From: JBLNDJ01 sp050261515
GTDB lineage: Bacteria > Acidobacteriota > Terriglobia > Bryobacterales > Bryobacteraceae
Assembly: GCA_050261515.1 (NCBI GenBank)
Contig: JBLNDJ010000048.1
Location: forward strand, 1-64,000
Direction of reading: 5' to 3'
Length of the DNA stretch: 64,000 bases
Shown: one piece after another, positions 25,716 to 34,258 of the stretch
Layout of the letters: each line of letters begins with the position of its first letter
Position numbering within the stretch: the stretch's first letter is position 1
The notes under the pieces: generated by a model
The model's database searches: none
Told to the model about the DNA's origin: nothing
The model's input: the letters and a program-made list of their open reading frames with translations, nothing else
Position numbers and translations under genes: made by a program

Positions 25716-28478
25716 TCAGTCGGAGGCCGGCTTAACCAGCGGGAAGGTGACGATATTGCTGGTCTGGTCGTTCTGCGAGATCGTCACTTGGGTGGCCGGG
25801 TCGGTCGGGAGATCGGAGTTCAGCTCCAGGTCGATCTGGTAGATGCCGATTCCGCCCTGCGCCATGCCGGCGAACAGGACGTTCGCCGTCTTGCCTCCGG
25901 CGAGCGAGGAAACCGTCGCGTCCGGCTGGTTGAAATACGGGCCGTGGTATTCCATGCCGGTGTGGACGTTGAACTTCGCCGGGTCGTTGATCATGCCGAG
26001 GCCGGTGGCGAAGAACGTGAGCGTCTCGCCGGGCTGCGCGGGATGCGCGGCGTCCACAAGCTGGCCGGCGACCGAAGCGCAACAGAGGGCGCCCGAGGTG
26101 GCGCTCATTATGATGTTGCCGCCCTCCTCGCTGACCGTGTACTTGATGCCGTTGCCGGCCGTGCCGGTCACACGCGCGCGGAGGCGCACGCGCGTCCACT
26201 GGCCGGCCGCGAAGGCCTCCACCTGGGGATCCGTGTTGATCAGATCGATGAGCTTGTCGCGCACGGTCGCCAGCGTGTCTCCGTCAACGACTGTGTAGCT
26301 GTACTCGCGCGCATCGGCGATCTTGACCTTGACGATGTCGCCTGCCTTGGCCGTGCCGTCGATCAGGACGGTGCCGGTGGCCTGGCTGCTCGAGTGGACC
26401 GCGACGGCGGGGCGCGGGTCCTTGCCGCCGGAGGCGAACAGCCCCGGGTTGGCCTGAATGAGCGGGATTCCGGCCGCGTTCGAGACCTCGACGGCGCCAT
26501 CAGGGCGCGTCATCCGGACATAGAGGCTGCAACTGGAAGCGTCCAGAACCTCGAAAGGCAGTTGCGCGTTGATCTGATAGCGGCTGACGTAGAGCAGCGG
26601 GGCCTTGATGCCATCGACGTAGACCTCGACGCCGCCGAGCGTAGTGGGCAGCTTCGAGCCCGCCGGAGCGGACACGGGGTCGCCATTGATGAAGTCGATG
26701 CCCCAGATCGTGATGAGGCTGCCGGCCGCGAGTTTCGCAGCGTCGCCGCCACCCGAGAGGGGTCCCGCCGTGATTTTGAGATTGGTGTTCGAGGAAGTGG
26801 GCGTCACCGGGATGTTGTTGCCGATCGTGCCGCCGTGGCGCGCGGTCAGGCGGATCTGCGCGAGCAGCGGAATGGCCTGGGCGAACACCCAGGGGTCGCC
26901 CTTGCCGGAATCGCCCGCGTTGATGGCGGCGGCGAGCGCGTTGGCCACGGTCCCGAGATTGTCGTCCTTGAGCGCGGTGTAGCTGTATTCCTTGTCGTCG
27001 TTGATCTTGATAGTGACGACGTCCTTCTCTGTCACGGTTCCGGAGAGCGCGACGGTCCCGACGGCAAACACCTCGAAGCTGGCTGCGTTGCGCACGGGCG
27101 TTACATACGTGCTCACACCGGGCGAGAACACGAGCACGCGCCGGCTGAAGGGCTCGGCGACGTACAGGTTCGAGCCGTCCCAGGCGAGCGAGGTCGGAGT
27201 GCGGATGGCGTCGGCCGCGGACATACGCGCGCTATCGGGGTTCGCGGAGGTGTCGGAGGTCTGGTCCAAGGTGTCGTTGACCTGGCCGAGCACGGCGTCG
27301 GCTTTCGCGCCGCTTTCGGTGGGGATGCTGTTGAAGACCAGAACGCGGTCATTGCCACCATCGGCGATGAACAGGCGCGTGCCATCGGAAAGCGCGAAGC
27401 GCGGGAAGTTGAGCGTTCTGGCGCAGCGGGCGGGGAAGACCGGGAGTCCGGTTGTTGCGTCGGTGCCCGTGCTCTCGCACAGAACGCTCGCGAACGTGGC
27501 GCTTCCACCCTGGTTCACAACCTTGTAGGAGTTGTTGGCGGTGCCGCTGTTGAGATCGGGCTGGCCGACGGCCAGATTGGCGGGCGCGCCGTTTTCGGTC
27601 GGGATCGTGTTCCAGATGACTACGCGGTTGTGGCCGAGGTCGGTGACGATGAGGCGCACGCCGTCGGAGGTCACCGCGACCGGGCTTAACAGGCCGGCGG
27701 GCGTAGCGAGCGGGTCGGTCTGGGTCAGGTCGGATTCAAACGCGGTGGTGAAGTCCTTCTGCCCGACCACGGTGTCGGCGTTCTGGAAAGTCGACGTGGG
27801 GAAGGTCCTCCAGATGAGCACGCGGTGGTTCTGCGTGTCGGCGACGAAGAGCATGCCGTTTGAGATCCAGACGCCCTGCGGACCGCGAAGCGAGCGCTGA
27901 CTGGGAACACGGACGTCGCCGGTGCCGCTGTTAGCGGTGCTGGTGGTGAAGTCGGGCTGGCCGAGGACGAGGTCCGGCGCCGTGCCGTTGACCGCGGGAA
28001 TCGAGTTCCAGATGAGCACGCGGTTGTTGTCGGTGTCGGCGACGGCGATGCGGACGCCGTCGGTGGCGACCGAGGTGGGAACGCGCATGCCGGTGGCCGA
28101 CAGACCCGGATCCGACTTGGTGAAATCGGCCTGGCCGAGAACGACGTCGGCTTTGAAGCCGCACAGTGGGCAGCGCTGCAAGCCGTTGCGCTGGACCTCG
28201 GCGGTGGGCGCGGGCAGCTGGCCCGCGATATTCCGGTAGATAAGGACGCGGTTGTTATTGGGCGCCGCCGCTAGGCGGTTGGAGTCGGCGACCAGCAGCA
28301 TGCCATTGGCGTAGGCGACGCCGCCCGCGCCGCCCAGCACCGAGTCGGAGGACGTGGCGTCCTGGGACGTGAAGAAGAGCTGGCCAATGACGGCGCGCGC
28401 CGCCTGGCCCGTGACGAATTCGGCAGCGAACAGGCAGTTCGCGGCCAGCGCAAACACGGCCAAGTGCTTCATATGCAA
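25716..28478 (-). CDS. Secreted NHL-repeat protein with Solibacteres-type C-terminal domain
   Basis: 920 aa. Signal peptide MKHLAVFALAANCLFA. Residues about 25-480 are NHL beta-propeller repeats (GVAYANGMLLVADSNR; NNRVLIWNSIP; PDLVLGQPDFTTS; TSLAWDGSNLYVAEPFSRRVLVFSPG). Residues about 490 to the end carry a module of the TIGR03437 type (VRNAASFE; LAAGSLITIWGIDF; QINAQLPFEV; GETLTFFATGLG), split by two inserted beta units that share SYT-x5-D-x-L-x-TV. These proteins are secreted and abundant in Solibacter relatives; their role is unknown. The TTG start at 28478 has AGGAG 9 nt upstream; ATG 28472 is 15 nt from it. It is co-directional with the gene at 28491-29129. Confidence 0.85.
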   Translation of the reverse strand: MHMKHLAVFALAANCLFAAEFVTGQAARAVIGQLFFTSQDATSSDSVLGGAGGVAYANGMLLVADSNRLAAAPNNNRVLIYRNIAGQLPAPTAEVQRNGLQRCPLCGFKADVVLGQADFTKSDPGLSATGMRVPTSVATDGVRIAVADTDNNRVLIWNSIPAVNGTAPDLVLGQPDFTTSTANSGTGDVRVPSQRSLRGPQGVWISNGMLFVADTQNHRVLIWRTFPTSTFQNADTVVGQKDFTTAFESDLTQTDPLATPAGLLSPVAVTSDGVRLIVTDLGHNRVVIWNTIPTENGAPANLAVGQPDLNSGTANNSYKVVNQGGSATFASVLCESTGTDATTGLPVFPARCARTLNFPRFALSDGTRLFIADGGNDRVLVFNSIPTESGAKADAVLGQVNDTLDQTSDTSANPDSARMSAADAIRTPTSLAWDGSNLYVAEPFSRRVLVFSPGVSTYVTPVRNAASFEVFAVGTVALSGTVTEKDVVTIKINDDKEYSYTALKDDNLGTVANALAAAINAGDSGKGDPWVFAQAIPLLAQIRLTARHGGTIGNNIPVTPTSSNTNLKITAGPLSGGGDAAKLAAGSLITIWGIDFINGDPVSAPAGSKLPTTLGGVEVYVDGIKAPLLYVSRYQINAQLPFEVLDASSCSLYVRMTRPDGAVEVSNAAGIPLIQANPGLFASGGKDPRPAVAVHSSSQATGTVLIDGTAKAGDIVKVKIADAREYSYTVVDGDTLATVRDKLIDLINTDPQVEAFAAGQWTRVRLRARVTGTAGNGIKYTVSEEGGNIIMSATSGALCCASVAGQLVDAAHPAQPGETLTFFATGLGMINDPAKFNVHTGMEYHGPYFNQPDATVSSLAGGKTANVLFAGMAQGGIGIYQIDLELNSDLPTDPATQVTISQNDQTSNIVTFPLVKPASD

Positions 28479-28490
28479 AAGTCGGATCTC

Positions 28491-29129
28491 CTAGTATACC
28501 CGGTTCGCATCCGGGGTCCTCAAAATGGCGCCCCAGGTCACCTGGTAGGCCTCCACGCGGCCATCCAGGTCGCGGCCGGCACGCACGAACACGCGCGCGT
28601 TCACCGCAAGTCCCGAGTAGGCGGACTCGCGCCCGCCGCCGAAATACCGCGTGTCGTCGCGCAGCACGATTTCGGTGTCGCCTGCGGTGCGCGTTCGAAG
28701 GACCATGCGCCCGGGACTCAGGCTGCGGACGACGCCGGCCAGCGCGAGGTCGCCGCGGGGGTACAGGTCGTCGAGCGCGCTGAACACCGCCGCAGGCCGG
28801 GCGGCGCGCGGCGGCGCGTCGCGGCGCATGGCGACGACACGGAGCGACCGGGCGCGCGGGAGTCTCGCATTCGGCCCGCGTCCGGCGGCGATCTCGACCA
28901 TATCCCCCTTCCTCAGATCGGGCAACGACGCCCGCACGCCGTCCCGCTCGACCGCAGTGGCGCGATCGAAGCGGAAGCAGACGACGTGGTTGTTTTGGAG
29001 CCGCACGCTGAGATCGCCGGACGGCCCGGCGTCCCAGTCGACGAGCGTTCCGCGGACAGTCGTCCCTTCCGGGCCAGACTGCCCGGCCAGCAGGGCTGCC
29101 GCAACGAGCGCGCCTGCAAAAATTCGCAT
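28491..29129 (-). CDS. Secreted beta-rich protein, DUF5666-like
   Basis: 212 aa. Signal peptide MRIFAGALVAAALLAGQ. It has three small barrel-like segments: TTVRGTLVDWDAGPSGDLSVRLQNNHVVCFRFD, LALAGVVRSLSPGRMVLRTRTAGDTEIVLRDDTRYFGG and VNARVFVRAGRDLDGRVEAYQVTWG. They resemble the OB-like repeats of DUF5666 proteins, which are periplasmic and uncharacterised. It ends 12 nt before the start of the NHL-repeat gene, overlapping that gene's RBS region, so the two are probably cotranscribed. Confidence 0.65.
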   Translation of the reverse strand: MRIFAGALVAAALLAGQSGPEGTTVRGTLVDWDAGPSGDLSVRLQNNHVVCFRFDRATAVERDGVRASLPDLRKGDMVEIAAGRGPNARLPRARSLRVVAMRRDAPPRAARPAAVFSALDDLYPRGDLALAGVVRSLSPGRMVLRTRTAGDTEIVLRDDTRYFGGGRESAYSGLAVNARVFVRAGRDLDGRVEAYQVTWGAILRTPDANRVY

Positions 29130-29244
29130 GTTCCGCCCCCCGGTCTCAGGGTAGCAGCGCGAACGTAAGCGGTAGAGACGTGGGGCGGGTGCGAGGGGTT
29201 TCGGGGCTCATCGCAAGCCGCGTGACGGGGCCCGGGACTCTGCC

Positions 29245-30399
29245 CTACAACTTCTTCGCGATGAGGGCGTAGTCCTGGCCTCCGAAGAAGGCGTTGCGGA
29301 AGTCTTCGGGGAGGGAGGCCAGGGCGGGCTCTGCGTCGAGGGCGGGGGCCCGTCGGTGGAGGGTAAGGCGGCCGAAGCCGGCTTCTTCCAGGTAGAAGCT
29401 TAGGAGGGCGTGGGGGATCGGGCGGACGTGCATCGGGTCCAGATAGAAATGGGTGGCGAAAATGGCCAGGCACTCGGGGTTCGGCGTTTCCAGCGCGATG
29501 ATGCCTCCCGGGCGCAGTTTCGATGCGGCCGTTCGGATGAGGACGGGCAGGCGTTCCGGCGGGAGGTGCTCGATGACGTGCGCCGAGAAGATTCCTCCGA
29601 GCGAGGCATCGGGCAGGGCGGGGAGGTAGTCGAACAGGTCGGCGTGCTCGACCTTCAGACTCTTGGACTGGCAGAGGGCGGCCAGTTCCGGGCTGAGTTC
29701 GACTCCGGTTGCCGGGATGCCGGCTTCTTTCATGACTTCGAGGAATTCGCCGCGGCCGCAGCCCAGGTCGAGGACGTCGCGCGTTCCGGCGAAGTGCGGC
29801 AGGTAGAAGCGGTGGCGGTCGCGGACGTATTCCTCCGAGCCCCGGAAGCGCTCGGCGAAACGGCCGTAGTCGAGCGCGGGCGCGGCGGGCTGGAGGGCGG
29901 CTCGCTGGCGCACGAGGCGCAGCTCGGTGTGGATGAGGCGCTCGTATTCCGTGCGAACGCGCTCAAGGTCTGCCCACATGGTGCGCTGTATGTCTTCCGA
30001 GATCTGGGCGGCGCGGAAGTCGAAGCCGGCTTTGAGTTCGGCGATGGCGTGCAGCAACTCGTGCTGCGAGACCGCGAGCCGGTGCTCCCAGCCGGCGCGC
30101 CATTCGGCCCAGTGGGCGCGTATGTCGCAGAGTTCCTGGGTGATTGCGGCCAGGCGCCGGTTGTTTTCCTCGAGCGCGGCGAGGATGGCGTCGAATCCGG
30201 ACGCCGTAGCGCGATTGAAATCCACCTGCTCGCGGACGTGCCAGTAAAGCGCGCGCGCGGCGAGGCGCTTCACGGCCTGGATGGCTGCGTTGAGCGGCCC
30301 GCCACGGCGGGGATTGACCGTTCCGATCGCCGCCGCCTTGCTTCTGACCGCGTCGCGCGCCTGCGCGATGGGGAGCAGATTGTCAGGCGCGGCGTCCAC
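29245..30399 (-). CDS. Class I SAM-dependent methyltransferase with helical N-terminus
   Basis: 384 aa from GTG 30399. Residues 60-200 are helical, coiled-coil-like. The methyltransferase core starts at about residue 215: VLDLGCGRGEFLEVMKEAG (motif I), GVELSPELAALCQ, ADLFDYLPALPDASLGGIFSAHVIEHLPP (motifs II-III) and LRPGGIIALETPNP. Its end (SFYLEEAGFGRLTLHRR) matches methyltransferases from polysaccharide and glycan-modification loci. It overlaps queF by 17 nt at 30383-30399, in another frame. Substrate unknown; glycan O-methylation is possible. Confidence 0.82.
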   Translation of the reverse strand: MDAAPDNLLPIAQARDAVRSKAAAIGTVNPRRGGPLNAAIQAVKRLAARALYWHVREQVDFNRATASGFDAILAALEENNRRLAAITQELCDIRAHWAEWRAGWEHRLAVSQHELLHAIAELKAGFDFRAAQISEDIQRTMWADLERVRTEYERLIHTELRLVRQRAALQPAAPALDYGRFAERFRGSEEYVRDRHRFYLPHFAGTRDVLDLGCGRGEFLEVMKEAGIPATGVELSPELAALCQSKSLKVEHADLFDYLPALPDASLGGIFSAHVIEHLPPERLPVLIRTAASKLRPGGIIALETPNPECLAIFATHFYLDPMHVRPIPHALLSFYLEEAGFGRLTLHRRAPALDAEPALASLPEDFRNAFFGGQDYALIAKKL

Positions 30400-30808
30400 G
30401 CGGGGCTCTCCGGGATTGTCCGGCTGTGTAGGTGGCGGTTATTTTCGAGAAGATGCCGCCGCGGGGGGTGAATTCGCCGACGATCGTGGCCGAGCGGGGG
30501 CGCGTGGCTTTGACCACGTCCTTCAGAAAGCGGTTCACGATGTTCTCCTGGAAGATGCCGAGGCCGCGGTAGGCGAGTGCGTACATCTTGAGCGACTTCA
30601 ATTCCAGGCACAGCTTCGCGGGCACATACCGGATCGTGATCTCGCCGAAGTCCGGCAGGCCGGTTTTCGGGCACACCGAGGTGAACTCCGGGATGACGAT
30701 CTCGATTTCATAGCCTGTGTCGAACTGGTTCGGCCAGGTTTCGATTTCGGGAAGGGGAACATCTACTCCGGCGCGCGCGTGTTCTTCGGTGTATCCGTAT
30801 TTGTTCAT
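30383..30808 (-). CDS. queF: NADPH-dependent 7-cyano-7-deazaguanine reductase QueF
   Basis: 141 aa, the unimodular (type I) length. The catalytic Cys46 and Asp53 lie in FTSVCPKTGLPDFGEITIRY, and the QueF signature ELKSLKMYALAYRGLGIFQENI follows. It reduces preQ0 to preQ1 in queuosine biosynthesis, in the cytoplasm. Other que genes are not in this window. The start overlaps the upstream TIGR00300 gene by 4 nt (ATGA), and the end overlaps the methyltransferase by 17 nt. The C-terminus TAGQSRRAPRGRRA is a basic extension beyond the usual end. Confidence 0.95.
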   Translation of the reverse strand: MNKYGYTEEHARAGVDVPLPEIETWPNQFDTGYEIEIVIPEFTSVCPKTGLPDFGEITIRYVPAKLCLELKSLKMYALAYRGLGIFQENIVNRFLKDVVKATRPRSATIVGEFTPRGGIFSKITATYTAGQSRRAPRGRRA

Positions 30809-32040
30809 GACTTCACGAGGGTGCGGGCGAGCAGGTCGAGGAACATGCCGACGTCGGCCACGACGCCGACGGCCTGGCCCGTGCCGCGGTCGCTCACCTT
30901 GGTTGCGACGGCGGGGTTAATATCGACGCAGACGAACTTGATCCAGCTCGGCGCCATGTTGCCTGTGGCGATCGAGTGGAGCATGGTGCCGAGGCACAGC
31001 ACCAGACCCGCGTTCCTGAGATGCGCCGCGTAGGCGTCCTGCGCCGCGTTCATGTCGGTGATTGTGTCGGGCAGCGGGCCGTCGTCGCGCAGAGAGCCGG
31101 CCAGCACGAACGGTACGCCCGCTTTTACGCATTCGTACAGGATGCCGCTTCGAACGCGCCCGCTTTCAACCGCCGCGCGCACGCTTCCGCAGTGATAGAC
31201 GGCGTTGATGGCGCGCATGTGATTGCGGTGGCCGTGCTCGGCCTGGCGGCCGTCCGAGAGGCGCAGACCCAGCGAGGTGCCGAACAGCGCCGCCTCGATG
31301 TCGTGGACGCCGAGCGCGTTGCCGCTGAGAATGCCTTGCACGAAGCCGCCGCGGATGAGCGCGGCCAGGCCCGCGGCGCCACCGGTGTGGACGACCACGG
31401 GACCGGCGACGACGAGCACGTTCTTCCCCTGCGCGCGCGTCTGCTCGATGAGCGCGGCGGTCTGGCGGACGGCGGTTTCCACCTGCCGCTCGGAAGAGAC
31501 GCCGTTCGACATGAAGGCGAACGACAAGCGGTCGCGCTCCTTCGGTTCCGGAATGACGCGGATGCCGCGCGTGCCGACCACGACCCGGTCGCCGGCTTTG
31601 ACGTCGCGCAGGCGGCGGCACTCGGCGCGGCCGTCCTTAACGACCACGAGCGCGTCCATGCGCTGGTTTTCGACCTCGATCCACTTCTGCCCGTGCCGGA
31701 TGAGCGTGCGGTGGTTGGTAGTGGAGTAGAAATCGTCGGGCACGGAGCGGTCGCGTTCGACGGCGGCGAGCGCGGCGTCGGCGGTATCGACGGCCGAGCA
31801 GCCGAGTCCGAGAAGGCGCTGGAGCATCTGACGCATCAGGTCTTCGGAGGCTGCTTCAACGCGCAGGCGCAGGTGCGAGGGGTCGCTGTTGGTCTTCCCG
31901 ATGCGGAACTGCTCGACTTCGAAGCGGCCGTTGTATTCGACGACGGCGTCGAAGATCTGCTCCATGACGTGGGAGTCGATGAGGTGCCCCTCGGCTTCGA
32001 CGACTTCGTAGAAGGGGAGGGCAGGGGTACCGGTGTTCAT
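30805..32040 (-). CDS. TIGR00300-family protein (LOR/SDH-like; ornithine cyclodeaminase or arginine dihydrolase related)
   Basis: 411 aa. The N-terminal LOR/SDH-like domain starts EVVEAEGHLIDSHVMEQIFDAVVEYNGRFEVEQFRIGKTNSDPSHLRLRVEA. The C-terminal dinucleotide-binding part has NVLVVAGPVVVHTGGAAGLAALIRGGFVQGILSGNALGVHDIE, ITDMNAAQDAYAAHLRNAGLVLCLGTMLHSIATGNMAP and CVDINPAVATKVSDRGTGQAVGVVADVG. This family includes archaeal-type ornithine cyclodeaminase and the C-terminal part of cyanobacterial arginine-guanidine-removing enzymes. An amino-acid deamination role is plausible, but the substrate is unproven. It is the first gene of an overlapping run with queF and the methyltransferase. Confidence 0.8.
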   Translation of the reverse strand: MNTGTPALPFYEVVEAEGHLIDSHVMEQIFDAVVEYNGRFEVEQFRIGKTNSDPSHLRLRVEAASEDLMRQMLQRLLGLGCSAVDTADAALAAVERDRSVPDDFYSTTNHRTLIRHGQKWIEVENQRMDALVVVKDGRAECRRLRDVKAGDRVVVGTRGIRVIPEPKERDRLSFAFMSNGVSSERQVETAVRQTAALIEQTRAQGKNVLVVAGPVVVHTGGAAGLAALIRGGFVQGILSGNALGVHDIEAALFGTSLGLRLSDGRQAEHGHRNHMRAINAVYHCGSVRAAVESGRVRSGILYECVKAGVPFVLAGSLRDDGPLPDTITDMNAAQDAYAAHLRNAGLVLCLGTMLHSIATGNMAPSWIKFVCVDINPAVATKVSDRGTGQAVGVVADVGMFLDLLARTLVKS

Positions 32041-32071
32041 GACTGAAGTTCTAAGTTTAGCGAAGAAACTT

Positions 32072-32104
32072 ATTTCACCGCAGAGACGCGGAGGTTTTCT
32101 TTGC
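32072..32104. repeat. Dispersed CCGCAGAGACGC repeat, short copy
   Basis: TTCACCGCAGAGACGCGGAG followed by a short TTTCTTTGCGC tail. Related to the longer array at 32949-33078; both flank the S24 gene. Confidence 0.55.
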
Positions 32105-32115
32105 GCTTCGGATTT

Positions 32116-32928
32116 CTAGAGCTCGTCTATGCCGAGAAGCCCCGCCAGCTCGCCGAGAATGCGATACTCGCTTTCGTCGTCGAGTTCGAGGACGGGGTAG
32201 TCGGGGTTGAGCGGCTTCAGGCGTATGTGGCGATGCTCCCAGCCGTCTTCGGTGACGCGCTTCTCGCTTTCGTAGACCTTGACGGTGAACTCGCCGCCGT
32301 CGCCCGAGGCACCGCGGCGCCAGACCAGCACGCGCTTGCCCTGGCGCGAGCCCGCGGGGTGGTATTTGAAGACCGCCACGCTGCCGTCCGGGATTTCGGG
32401 CTCCATCGAGTGGCCGGTGACGTGGACGGCGTAGAGGTCGTCGGCGGCCCGGACTCCGGCGGGGGGTCTCACCCAGTCTTCGGGCTCGACTTCCATGTCC
32501 TGGCCGAACCGCCCGGCGGCGGCGCGCAGCGAGTACAGGGGGACGTGGGTAACGAACGGGACGACGTTCGCGGCGGCCTCGCGTGGTTCGCGGGCGACAT
32601 GGTCGCGGAAAAGTTTCTCGGCCGCCGATTCGAAATCGCGCACCACCACTGCCCGCCGGCCGGTCACTTGCAGGGTGTTCGAGAGGGTGTCTTCGAAGTG
32701 CGCCAGCAGCTTGCCGCCGCCGAGTTCCTTGGCTTTCGCCCGCAGGTCGGCGGGGAGAAGCGCCAGCACTTCGGCGTCGTCCGGGTCGGCGGCGTAATAA
32801 TCCTCGCGGAATTTCGGATAGATGGAATCGCTTTCAGGGTCGAGCAGGAGGACGCCGAAGCTTTCGGCGCGCCGGCCGGGGAGGCGGGCTTCAAGGATCA
32901 GATACTCGGCCCTGTGCAGCGAGAGCAT
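32116..32928 (-). CDS. S24-family peptidase without HTH (LexA/repressor-type fold)
   Basis: 270 aa. The C-terminal third has the LexA/UmuD-type serine protease: AVHVTGHSMEPEIPDGSVAVF with nucleophile Ser174, and TVKVYE with the general-base Lys217. The N-terminal 120 residues (LSLHRAEYLILEARLPGRRAESFGVLLLDPESDSIYPKF) are of the DUF3037-like type, not a DNA-binding domain, so it is unlikely to be a classical repressor. It could be a stress-activated self-cleaving switch. It is flanked on both sides by copies of an intergenic repeat. The start is at 32928. Confidence 0.75.
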   Translation of the reverse strand: MLSLHRAEYLILEARLPGRRAESFGVLLLDPESDSIYPKFREDYYAADPDDAEVLALLPADLRAKAKELGGGKLLAHFEDTLSNTLQVTGRRAVVVRDFESAAEKLFRDHVAREPREAAANVVPFVTHVPLYSLRAAAGRFGQDMEVEPEDWVRPPAGVRAADDLYAVHVTGHSMEPEIPDGSVAVFKYHPAGSRQGKRVLVWRRGASGDGGEFTVKVYESEKRVTEDGWEHRHIRLKPLNPDYPVLELDDESEYRILGELAGLLGIDEL

Positions 32929-32948
32929 ACTCTTAATCCCACATCGGC

Positions 32949-33078
32949 CAAAGAGGCGAGTTTTTTATCCGCGTTTATCTGCGTTCATCCGCGGCCCAAT
33001 AAGAATTTCAGCCGCAGATAAACGCAGAGGAACGCAGATAAAATTCTTTGCGTTCTCTGCGTCTCTGCGGTGAATTGC
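32949..33078. repeat. Dispersed CCGCAGATAAACGCAGA repeat cluster
   Basis: Several short units of TTTATCTGCGTT / CCGCAGATAAACGCAGA / TCTCTGCGTCTCTGCGGTGA appear in both orientations, so the cluster can form long hairpins. It fills the gap between the S24 gene and the aldolase stop. A partial copy is at 32072. Such elements are typical non-coding intergenic repeats. Confidence 0.7.
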
Positions 33079-33082
33079 ATTT

Positions 33083-34105
33083 TTACGCTACGGGCTGCGC
33101 CGCGTACTTCTCGGCCATCTTGGCCAGCGGGATAGGCTCGTAGTCGCCCGCGTGTCCGGCCTGGCCGAACTGGGTCATGCGGAGCGCCACGACCTTCTTC
33201 ATGGCTTCACGCGCCGGCTTCAGGTAGTCGCGCGGGTCGAACTTCTCGGGCGTCTCCGCGAATACTTTGCGGATCGCCCCGGTGATGGCGAGACGGTTGT
33301 CGGTATCGACGTTGATCTTGCGCACGCCGTTGCGGATGCCGAGCTGGATCTCTTCGACCGGCACGCCCCAGGTCGGCTTCAGGCTGCCGCCGTACTGGTT
33401 GATGATGTCCTGCAAGTCCTTAGGCACGCTGGAGGAGCCGTGCATGACCAGGTGGACCTTCGGGATGCGCTTGTGGATCTCGATGAGGCGGTCCATCTTG
33501 AGGACGGCGCCGTCGGGCTTGCGGCTGAATTTGTAGGCCCCGTGGCTGGTGCCGATGGCGATGGCGAGCGCATCGACGCCGGTGGCCTCGACAAACTGCG
33601 CGGCCTGCTCGGGGTCGGTGACGTGCTCGAGGCCCGTGCCGCCCGCGCCGTGTCCGTCTTCAATGCCGCCCAGCACACCGATCTCGCCCTCGACGGTGAC
33701 ACCCTTCGAGTGCGCCAGCTCGACGACCTTCTTGGTCTCGGCGACGTTGTACTCGAACGTGGAAGGCGTCTTGCCGTCCGGCATCAGCGAGCCGTCCATC
33801 ATGACGCTGGTGAAGCCGGCATCGATGGCCGACTTGCAGGTCTCGAAGCTGTTGCCGTGATCGAGGTGCATAACCAGCGGAATCTCGGGATACAGCTCGG
33901 CGGCGGCCACCATCAGGTGATAGAGGAACTTGTCGTTGGCGTAGCTGCGCGCGCCCCGGCTGGCCTGGATGATCACGGGCGACTTGGTTTCCCGCGCCGC
34001 TTCCATAATCGCCTGAATCTGCTCGAGGTTATTGACGTTGAACGCGCCGACGCCGTAACCGCCCTTGGCAGCCTCGTCGAGGAGCTGCCGCATGGATACT
34101 AGCAT
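33083..34105 (-). CDS. fba: Class II fructose-bisphosphate aldolase
   Basis: 340 aa. The family signature with catalytic Asp and zinc ligands is seen in IPLVMHLDHGNSFETCKSAID, VTVEGEIGVLGGIEDG (Glu ligand), ALAIAIGTSHGAYKF and HLVMHGSSSVPKDL (His ligands), followed by GVRKINVDTDNRLAITGAIRKVF (phosphate site). It cleaves fructose 1,6-bisphosphate in glycolysis and runs in reverse in gluconeogenesis. GGAGAAATTACC precedes the ATG. The leader upstream contains a heptad repeat array, so the promoter must lie within or beyond it. Confidence 0.95.
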   Translation of the reverse strand: MLVSMRQLLDEAAKGGYGVGAFNVNNLEQIQAIMEAARETKSPVIIQASRGARSYANDKFLYHLMVAAAELYPEIPLVMHLDHGNSFETCKSAIDAGFTSVMMDGSLMPDGKTPSTFEYNVAETKKVVELAHSKGVTVEGEIGVLGGIEDGHGAGGTGLEHVTDPEQAAQFVEATGVDALAIAIGTSHGAYKFSRKPDGAVLKMDRLIEIHKRIPKVHLVMHGSSSVPKDLQDIINQYGGSLKPTWGVPVEEIQLGIRNGVRKINVDTDNRLAITGAIRKVFAETPEKFDPRDYLKPAREAMKKVVALRMTQFGQAGHAGDYEPIPLAKMAEKYAAQPVA

Positions 34106-34149
34106 GGTAATTTCTCCTTCCCGGTATGAAGGAATATGGTAACAAAATG

Positions 34150-34258
34150 CGGAAGGTGGAAGCTGGAAGCTAGAAGTTAGAAGCTGGAAGCCGGAAGTCA
34201 GAAGCCGGAAGTCAGAAGTCAGAAGTCAGAAGTCAGAAGCCGGAAGGCAGAAGCCGGA
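34150..34258. repeat. GAAGNNN heptad array
   Basis: About 15 head-to-tail 7-nt units of the form GAAGCTG, GAAGCTA, GAAGTTA, GAAGCCG and GAAGTCA (the last four times in a row). The array fills the fba-ribF gap and supplies the last codons and stop of ribF. The same unit splits the terminase at 6171-6227. Confidence 0.8.

Noticed and set aside
34150..34258. CRISPR array
   Set aside because: Units are 7 nt and contiguous, with no spacers and no cas genes.
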